Source: Burkholderia sp.
GTDB lineage: Bacteria > Pseudomonadota > Gammaproteobacteria > Burkholderiales > Burkholderiaceae
Length of the DNA stretch: 11,441 bases
Direction of reading: 5' to 3'
NCBI RefSeq assembly: GCF_018375725.1
Contig: NZ_JAHACR010000119.1
Coordinates: forward strand, 1 to 11,441
This document shows positions 7,291-11,441 of this stretch, one piece after another (the first letter of the stretch is position 1; the number at the start of each line of letters is the position of its first letter). Made by a program: the position numbers and the translations under genes. Below the pieces are notes generated by a model. It had not been told where the DNA came from and did no database searches. It was given only the letters and a program-made list of their open reading frames with translations.

Positions 7291-7656
7291 TCAGTCCGCC
7301 AGCCGGTTGTCCGACAGCGCCCGGCAGCAATCGTCGAACACCCACTGCACGAGCTTGGCCTGATAGTTCAGGTCGTCGGTGTCGACGATCTCCTCGACCG
7401 CCTCGCGGGCCCACGCGGCATCGACGAATCCGGCGTGCCGCTTCGCGATGTCCTGCGCGAGCGCGGACAGTTTGGCGGTCGTCAGCCAGTCGGCGTGCCG
7501 GTGGTGGCGATCCAGCCAGCGATGCGCCGCCTGCACCTGGAACGATGCGTCGGGCCACGCTTCATTCAGGTAGTACGCACCGAGATTGCCGCAGGTGAGC
7601 CAGCAGAGCAGTTCCACGCGGTCGCGTGAGCTGAGGGTCGGGTGTGCGTCGGACAT
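7291..7656 (-). CDS. Small soluble protein of unknown function
   Basis: A 121-residue protein read leftward from the ATG at 7656 (MSDAHPTLSSRDRVELL). I do not recognise the family. It has no signal peptide or membrane segment, is rich in Trp, His and Asp, and looks all-helical; notable patches are LCWLTCGNLGAYYLNEAWPD near residues 17-36 and HRWLDRHHRHADW near 44-56. Its varied composition, unlike the Arg/Pro-rich shadow frames, argues for real coding. The start is uncertain: an in-frame ATG at 7677 adds seven residues (MPFVSAA) and has a slightly better Shine-Dalgarno, GGAA. A longer start at 7725 would overlap the candidate -10 box TATGTT and is unlikely. It converges on ybiT across a shared terminator and is divergent from the aldehyde dehydrogenase. 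Confidence 0.75.
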   Translation of the reverse strand: MSDAHPTLSSRDRVELLCWLTCGNLGAYYLNEAWPDASFQVQAAHRWLDRHHRHADWLTTAKLSALAQDIAKRHAGFVDAAWAREAVEEIVDTDDLNYQAKLVQWVFDDCCRALSDNRLAD

Positions 7657-7720
7657 GGCGGCACTCACGAAAGGCATCGATTCCGGGCGGCCGGCAAGCG
7701 AAGCCGGCGCCGATGGTAAA

Positions 7721-7729
7721 AACATAGCA
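7721..7729 (-). promoter_or_regulatory. Candidate extended -10 for the small gene at 7291-7656
   Basis: On the minus strand, 7729-7721 reads TGC-TATGTT, an extended -10 (TGN plus a four-of-six hexamer) in one of the few AT-rich spots of the gap. No -35 is seen. It would start RNA near 7714, upstream of both plausible start codons (7677, 7656). Confidence 0.35.
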
Positions 7730-7787
7730 CGATGCGGGCCCGGGCGCGCACCCGGACAGGTGCGGATACGGCGATGCGGCGGGGATG

Positions 7788-7827
7788 TGCGCCCGGTCTG
7801 CATGCGGGCGCGCCGCGACCGGGCGCA
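7788..7827. repeat. Inverted repeat with 11-base arms upstream of the aldehyde dehydrogenase gene
   Basis: TGCGCCCGGTC (7788-7798) and GACCGGGCGCA (7817-7827) are perfect reverse complements separated by 18 bases. The spacer itself contains the palindromes GCATGC and GGCGCGCC. It lies between the divergent candidate promoters of the small gene and the aldehyde dehydrogenase, so it could be an operator or a structured element. A smaller inverted repeat, CGCACC-N6-GGTGCG, lies just to its left at 7747-7764. No regulator gene is adjacent. Confidence 0.6.
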
Positions 7828-7864
7828 GCCGTCGCCGTGGCGCCACGCCTGGCTCCGCACTCGC

Positions 7865-7870
7865 TAGAAT
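7865..7870 (+). promoter_or_regulatory. Candidate -10 box for the aldehyde dehydrogenase gene
   Basis: TAGAAT, five of six matches to TATAAT, lies 28 bases before the ATG at 7899. RNA would start near 7877, just before the Shine-Dalgarno. The expected -35 position is GC-rich and unrecognisable, so an activator may be needed, if the box is real. Confidence 0.4.
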
Positions 7871-7898
7871 GTCCGGTTCCAAGGAGACGGAAATCGAC

Positions 7899-9335
7899 AT
7901 GAAAACCTACGACCAGTTCTATATCGGCGGCGAATGGCGCAAACCGGCGGGCACCGGCACGATCGACGTGATCGATTCGGGCACCGAGGCCGTGATCGGC
8001 CGGATTCCGGAGGGCCAGGCCGCCGATGCGCAAGACGCGATCCGCGCCGCGCGCGCGGCGTTCGACGGCTGGGCGGCCACGCCGCCCGCCACGCGTGCCG
8101 CTTATCTGCGCAAGATCGCCGAGCGCCTGCAGGCGCGCAGCGAGGCGCTCGCGCAGTCCATCACGGGCGAGGTCGGCATGCCGATCAAGCTGTCGCGCGC
8201 GATCCAGGTCGGCGGTCCGCTCTACAACTGGAATGCCTATGCAAAACTCGCCGAGTCGTTCGAATTCGAGGCGAAAGTCGGCAATTCGCTCGTCGTGCGC
8301 GAACCGGTCGGTGTCGTCGCCGCGATCACGCCGTGGAACTACCCGCTGAACCAGATCACGCTGAAAGTCGCGCCCGCGCTCGCGGCCGGCTGCACGGTCG
8401 TTCTCAAGCCGTCCGAAATCGCGCCGATCAATGCCTTCATGCTCGCCGAGGCGATTCACGAAGCCGGGCTGCCGGCCGGCGTATTCAATCTGGTCTGCGG
8501 CTATGGGCCGGTCGTCGGCGAAGTGCTGGCGAGCGATCCGGACGTCGACATGGTGTCGTTTACGGGCTCGACGCGCGCCGGCAAGCGCGTGTCTGAGCTG
8601 GCGGCCGCCACCGTCAAGCGCGTCGCGCTCGAACTGGGCGGCAAGTCGGCATCGGTGATCCTCGACGACGCCGATCTCGCCGCCGCGGTGAAGGGCACGG
8701 TCAACGCCTGTTTTCTGAACGCCGGCCAGACCTGTTCGGCACACACGCGGATGCTCGTGCCCGAAGCGCGCTACGACGAGGCGCGCGCACTCGCGAAGGC
8801 GGCGGCCGAAGCGTATGTCGCGGGCGACACGCGCGTGGAGACGACGCGTCTTGGGGCGCTGGCATCGCAGGCGCAGCAGCAACGCGTGCAGTCGTACATC
8901 CAGTGCGGGATCGACGAGGGCGCGGAACTGGTCACGGGCGGCGTCGGCTTGCCGGACGGCATCGGCCAGGGCTTCTTCGTGAAGCCGACCGTGTTCGGCC
9001 GTGTCGATCCGAAGTCGACGATCGCGCAGGAGGAGATTTTCGGGCCGGTTCTGTCGATCATCACGTATCGCGACGAGGACGAGGCGATCCGTATCGCGAA
9101 CGATTCGCCCTACGGGCTCGGCGGCGCGGTCTGGGCAGGCAGTGACGAGCATGCGCTGCGCGTTGCACGGCGCATCCGCACCGGGCAGGTCGACATCAAC
9201 GGCGGCGTGTGGAACATGGCTGCGCCGTTCGGTGGCTACAAGCAATCCGGCCACGGCCGCGAGAACGGCGTGTACGGCCTCGAAGAGTATCTCGAATACA
9301 AATCGATGCAACTGAAGCTGCCGAAGCAGGGCTGA
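7899..9335 (+). CDS. NAD(P)-dependent aldehyde dehydrogenase
   Basis: A 478-residue cytoplasmic enzyme that oxidises an aldehyde to a carboxylate with NAD(P). Family residues are all in place: Asn147 in PWNYP, Lys170 in VLKPSE, FTGST at 221-225 in the cofactor fold, Glu245 in LELGGK, the catalytic nucleophile Cys279 in NAGQTCSA, and EEIFGP at 378-383. The length is normal. By memory the sequence (FYIGGEW start, EFEAKVGNSLVVREPVGVV, TGQVDINGG near the end) resembles the subgroup around Rhodococcus 6-oxolauric acid dehydrogenase (CddD-like), but the substrate cannot be read from sequence. The ATG at 7899 is chosen because AAGGAGA lies at 7881-7887; an in-frame ATG at 7869 would overlap the -10-like TAGAAT. 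An intrinsic terminator ends the gene, so it is probably a single-gene unit. The inverted repeat at 7788-7827 lies in its upstream region. Confidence 0.93.
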   Translation: MKTYDQFYIGGEWRKPAGTGTIDVIDSGTEAVIGRIPEGQAADAQDAIRAARAAFDGWAATPPATRAAYLRKIAERLQARSEALAQSITGEVGMPIKLSRAIQVGGPLYNWNAYAKLAESFEFEAKVGNSLVVREPVGVVAAITPWNYPLNQITLKVAPALAAGCTVVLKPSEIAPINAFMLAEAIHEAGLPAGVFNLVCGYGPVVGEVLASDPDVDMVSFTGSTRAGKRVSELAAATVKRVALELGGKSASVILDDADLAAAVKGTVNACFLNAGQTCSAHTRMLVPEARYDEARALAKAAAEAYVAGDTRVETTRLGALASQAQQQRVQSYIQCGIDEGAELVTGGVGLPDGIGQGFFVKPTVFGRVDPKSTIAQEEIFGPVLSIITYRDEDEAIRIANDSPYGLGGAVWAGSDEHALRVARRIRTGQVDINGGVWNMAAPFGGYKQSGHGRENGVYGLEEYLEYKSMQLKLPKQG

Positions 9336-9380
9336 TTGCCCGCTTGACGCGTCGCCGGAGGAAACGGCACGCGCGAACTG

Positions 9381-9422
9381 AACCCCAGGCGTTGGACATC
9401 GATCCGACCCTTGGGGTTTTTT
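9381..9422 (+). terminator. Intrinsic terminator after the aldehyde dehydrogenase gene
   Basis: AACCCCAGG (9381-9389) pairs with CCTTGGGGTT (9409-9418) through one G-T wobble. The enclosed part also folds, TTGGA (9392-9396) with TCCGA (9403-9407), giving a long two-part stem, and six T follow at 9417-9422. It begins 45 bases after the stop codon and separates this gene from the flavoprotein gene. Confidence 0.85.
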
Positions 9423-9423
9423 G

Positions 9424-9484
9424 TTGACACCGCTCAAGGCGCGCCGCGGCGAATCACCGATCATCGGCGTTTTCCGATGTATCG
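9424..9484 (+). promoter_or_regulatory. Candidate promoter and paired palindromes upstream of the flavoprotein gene
   Basis: A perfect -35 hexamer, TTGACA, lies at 9424-9429 directly after the terminator T-run. The best -10 is poor (GCGAAT at 9449-9454, spacing 19). Two similar palindromes follow, CCGAT-C-ATCGG (9457-9467) and CGAT-GT-ATCG (9475-9484), centred about 17 bases apart. They sit where a repressor or activator could act. The arrangement is seen in the sequence; the function is inferred. Confidence 0.4.
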
Positions 9485-9495
9485 ACGAGGTTTCG

Positions 9496-10686
9496 ATGAC
9501 CGCACGCACTTCCTTCCCGCCGCTGACGATCCGCGGCCGTTCATTGCTGCCGATCGTGCAAGGCGGCATGGGCGTCGGCATCTCCGCGCACCGTCTGGCG
9601 GGCAGCGTCGCGCGCGAAGGCGCGCTCGGCACGATCGCCAGCATCGATTTGCGGCACCACCATGCGGATCTGCTCGAACGCTGCCGCGCCCGGCCGGACC
9701 GCGCGACGCTCGAGGCCGCGAACCTCGACGCGCTGGCGCGCGAGATCCGGCTCGCGAAAACCTGCAGCGAGGGGCGCGGGATGATCGCCGTGAACGTGAT
9801 GAAGGCGGTCAGCGCGCACGCGGACTACGTGCGCGTCGCGTGCGACGAGGGCGCCGACGCGATCGTGATGGGTGCGGGCCTGCCGCTCGATCTGCCGGAC
9901 CTGACGCAAGGCCATGACATCGCGCTGATCCCGATCCTGTCGGACAGCCGCGGCATCGCGCTGGTGCTGAAAAAGTGGATGAAGAAAGGACGCCTGCCCG
10001 ACGCGATCGTGATCGAGCATCCCGCGCATGCGGGCGGTCATCTCGGCGTCACGCAGCTCGACGACATGCACGACGCGCGCTTCGATTTCGCGCGCGTGAT
10101 CGACGATACGGCGGGGATCCTGGCGTCGCTCGGGCTCGAGCGCGAGCGTATTCCGCTGATCGTCGCGGGCGGAATCAACAGCCACGGCGCGGTGCGCGCC
10201 GCGCTTGCCGCGGGCGCCAATGGCGTGCAGGTCGGCACGCCGTTCGCGGTGACCGAGGAGGGCGATGCGCATCCGGATTTCAAGCGCGTGCTGGCGGGTG
10301 CACAACCGGACGACATCGTCGAATTCGTCAGCGTGACGGGGCTGCCGGCGCGCGCGGTGAGAACGCCGTGGCTCGAACGCTACCTGCGTCACGAGACGCG
10401 CATTCGCGCCAAGCTCGGCGCGTTCAGGCAACGTTGCCCGACGGCGCTCGAATGCCTGAGCGTCTGCGGGCTGCGCGACGGGATCGAAAAATTCGGCCAT
10501 TTCTGCATCGATACGCGTCTTGCCGCCGCGTTGCGCGGCGACGTGGCGAACGGGCTGTTCTTCCGCGGCCGCGAGGCGCTGCCGTTCGGCGAGGCGATCC
10601 TCAGCGTGCGTGACTTGCTCGAGCTGCTGCTGACCGGCAGCGTGGCAGCGCCTGCGGCAAACCGCCCCACGTTTACACTGGCTTGA
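9496..10686 (+). CDS. Nitronate monooxygenase / FabK-like FMN-dependent oxidoreductase
   Basis: A 396-residue protein of the NMO/2-nitropropane dioxygenase superfamily, an FMN-binding TIM barrel. Key features: PIVQGGMGVGIS at residues 19-30, HPAHAGGHLG at 175-184 with His182 at the catalytic histidine position of class I nitronate monooxygenases, GGI at 225-227 and VGTPF at 246-250 for FMN phosphate binding. Known relatives oxidise alkyl nitronates, reduce quinones, or reduce enoyl-ACP (FabK); which activity applies cannot be told from sequence. The C-terminal part has four cysteines, Cys314, Cys320, Cys324 and Cys337 (C-X5-C-X3-C-X12-C), that resemble a metal or iron-sulfur ligand set and are not part of the textbook NMO core. 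The ATG at 9496 has GAGG five bases upstream; an upstream start near 9421 would fall in the terminator and promoter. The stop codon overlaps an FNR-type box. Confidence 0.86.
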   Translation: MTARTSFPPLTIRGRSLLPIVQGGMGVGISAHRLAGSVAREGALGTIASIDLRHHHADLLERCRARPDRATLEAANLDALAREIRLAKTCSEGRGMIAVNVMKAVSAHADYVRVACDEGADAIVMGAGLPLDLPDLTQGHDIALIPILSDSRGIALVLKKWMKKGRLPDAIVIEHPAHAGGHLGVTQLDDMHDARFDFARVIDDTAGILASLGLERERIPLIVAGGINSHGAVRAALAAGANGVQVGTPFAVTEEGDAHPDFKRVLAGAQPDDIVEFVSVTGLPARAVRTPWLERYLRHETRIRAKLGAFRQRCPTALECLSVCGLRDGIEKFGHFCIDTRLAAALRGDVANGLFFRGREALPFGEAILSVRDLLELLLTGSVAAPAANRPTFTLA

Positions 10687-10696
10687 CGAAAATCAA
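10683..10696. promoter_or_regulatory. FNR/Anr-type binding site upstream of ompW
   Basis: TTGAC-GAAA-ATCAA matches the FNR/Anr consensus TTGAT-N4-ATCAA at nine of ten defined positions, and flanking C and G extend the symmetry. It overlaps the stop codon (10684-10686) of the flavoprotein gene. Its centre lies 41.5 bases upstream of a start point at 10731 implied by the -10-like CAGAAT (10719-10724), the standard class II activator geometry. OmpW-family genes in E. coli (ompW) and Pseudomonas aeruginosa (oprG) are known to respond to FNR or Anr, which supports the reading. Confidence 0.7.
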
Positions 10697-10718
10697 GACG
10701 CGGGAAAGACCCTGAAGA

Positions 10719-10724
10719 CAGAAT
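10719..10724 (+). promoter_or_regulatory. Candidate -10 box for ompW
   Basis: CAGAAT matches TATAAT at four of six positions, including the conserved second A and final T. No -35 hexamer is needed if the FNR-type site at 10683-10696 acts in its place. The leader would be 18 bases and contain GGGGG (10739-10743) before the ATG. Confidence 0.5.
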
Positions 10725-10748
10725 GGAGACCGTTCTTTGGGGGCCGTC

Positions 10749-11390
10749 ATGGATAAAAGGATTCAAAACATAGTCGCTGCCGCGGTGTGCGCGGCGGGTC
10801 TCGCCGGCATGCCGGCGCTGTCGCATGCGGCGTCGCCGGGCGACGGCATTTACCAGGGCGATGTCCTCGCCCGCCTGCGCGCGATCAGCATCCAGCCGAA
10901 CGAGCGCGGCAGCGATACGCTCGGCGCGATCAACGTCGGCGTGAACAACGCCATCGTGCCCGAGCTCGACTTCACGTACATGATTCGCGACTACCTCGGG
11001 ATCGAGCTGATTCTCGGCACGTCGCGCCATCAGGTGACGTCGAGCCTCGGCAAACTCGGCGGCGTCAACGTGCTGCCGCCGACGCTGCTGCTGCAGTACC
11101 ACTTCAATCATGCCGGCAAGGTGCGTCCCTACGTGGGCGCAGGCCTGAACTATACGTATTTCTACAACAACGGGCTCAATGTGGGCGGCGAAGGCGTGTC
11201 GGTCGGCAAGAGCAGCTTCGGCCCGGCGTTGCAGTTCGGTGTCGACGTCCAGGTGACGAAAAGCGTGTTCGTCAACGTCGACCTGAAGAAGGTCTGGATG
11301 AGTACCGATGCGACGCTCGGCAACAAGCCGATCGGCACGCTGCACATCGATCCGCTGATTGTCGGCGTGGGCGTCGGGATGAAGTTCTAG
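10749..11390 (+). CDS. ompW: OmpW-family outer membrane protein
   Basis: A 213-residue precursor. Residues 1-27 form a Sec signal peptide (MDKRIQN, a hydrophobic core, then SHA) with probable cleavage after Ala27. The mature part has the OmpW pattern: LPPTLLLQYHF near 109-119, PYVGAGLNYTYFYNNG near 127-142, alternating beta strands, and a C-terminal phenylalanine (GMKF) as expected for Bam-dependent barrel insertion. OmpW/OprG/AlkL proteins are eight-stranded barrels with a hydrophobic channel for small nonpolar molecules. The ATG at 10749 has GGGGG five bases upstream and directly begins the signal peptide; the in-frame TTG at 10737 would add four residues and is less likely. An FNR-type site upstream suggests oxygen control. 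A possible terminator stem lies 27 bases after the stop. Confidence 0.93.
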   Translation: MDKRIQNIVAAAVCAAGLAGMPALSHAASPGDGIYQGDVLARLRAISIQPNERGSDTLGAINVGVNNAIVPELDFTYMIRDYLGIELILGTSRHQVTSSLGKLGGVNVLPPTLLLQYHFNHAGKVRPYVGAGLNYTYFYNNGLNVGGEGVSVGKSSFGPALQFGVDVQVTKSVFVNVDLKKVWMSTDATLGNKPIGTLHIDPLIVGVGVGMKF

Positions 11391-11417
11391 GCGAGGAGCC
11401 GGACAGTGTTGGGGTTG

Positions 11418-11441
11418 GCGGCATGTCGGTGGGCATGCCGC
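11418..11441 (+). terminator. Possible terminator stem after ompW, at the window edge
   Basis: GCGGCATG (11418-11425) and CATGCCGC (11434-11441) form a perfect eight-base-pair stem with an eight-base loop, 27 bases after the ompW stop. The window ends at the last base of the right arm, so whether a T-run follows cannot be seen. Confidence 0.4.

Noticed and set aside
7291..9335. The small gene and the aldehyde dehydrogenase as a toxin-antitoxin or defence module
   Set aside because: They are divergent rather than co-transcribed, one is a normal metabolic enzyme, and the small protein shows no toxin, antitoxin or nuclease motif.
9421..9495. 25-residue extension of the flavoprotein from a TTG at 9421
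   Set aside because: It starts within the terminator T-run and covers the TTGACA and palindromes; the ATG at 9496 has a Shine-Dalgarno and starts just before the conserved barrel motif.
7665..9644. A 659-codon antisense frame opposite the aldehyde dehydrogenase
   Set aside because: It crosses the terminator at 9381-9422 and the divergent promoter region and has shadow-like composition; the sense strand encodes a complete enzyme with all catalytic residues.
7899..11390. Aldehyde dehydrogenase, flavoprotein and OmpW as one hydrocarbon-oxidation operon (AlkL-like uptake plus oxidation)
   Set aside because: Tempting by function, but a good terminator separates the first two genes and ompW has its own FNR-type promoter. 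No hydroxylase or alcohol dehydrogenase is present, so the sequence does not support it.

Overview
The window looks like a core stretch of a Burkholderia (sensu lato) chromosome. It is very GC-rich with GC-biased third codon positions, and the recognisable proteins (SerB, FetAB, an AsmA-family protein, YbiT, an aldehyde dehydrogenase, a nitronate monooxygenase-like flavoprotein, OmpW) are of beta-proteobacterial type. Assigning the genus is my inference from protein resemblance; no search was run. I see no insertion sequence, phage gene, tRNA, rRNA or CRISPR array, and no sign of recent transfer.

Layout, left to right. Bases 1-494 (minus) hold the N-terminal part of serB (phosphoserine phosphatase), cut by the window edge. 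A 347-base gap with several short inverted repeats separates it from a small exported protein of unknown function (842-1393, plus). Convergent to that is a translationally coupled fetA-fetB pair (2921-1423, minus), an ABC system of the iron-exporter type. Divergent from fetA is a long AsmA-family envelope protein (3076-5292, plus). After a 302-base gap comes ybiT (5595-7187, plus), an ABC-F ATPase that acts on ribosomes. A strong bidirectional terminator (7220-7255) lies between ybiT and a convergent small gene of unknown function (7291-7656, minus). An aldehyde dehydrogenase (7899-9335, plus) follows and ends at a good intrinsic terminator (9381-9422). A nitronate monooxygenase/FabK-like flavoprotein (9496-10686, plus) is followed by an OmpW-family outer membrane protein (10749-11390, plus).

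The genes do not form one pathway. They are mostly single transcription units with housekeeping, envelope or oxidative-metabolism roles; the only clear operon is fetAB. The best regulatory signal is a near-perfect FNR/Anr-type box, TTGAC-GAAA-ATCAA, at 10683-10696. It overlaps the stop codon of the flavoprotein gene and is placed exactly as a class II activator site for a candidate -10 element of ompW, which suggests low-oxygen control of OmpW.

I did not find a convincing new multi-gene system. The items most worth a second look are the FNR box before ompW, a four-cysteine motif at the C-terminus of the flavoprotein, an 11-bp-arm inverted repeat upstream of the aldehyde dehydrogenase, paired CGAT/ATCG palindromes before the flavoprotein gene, and two unrecognised small proteins.
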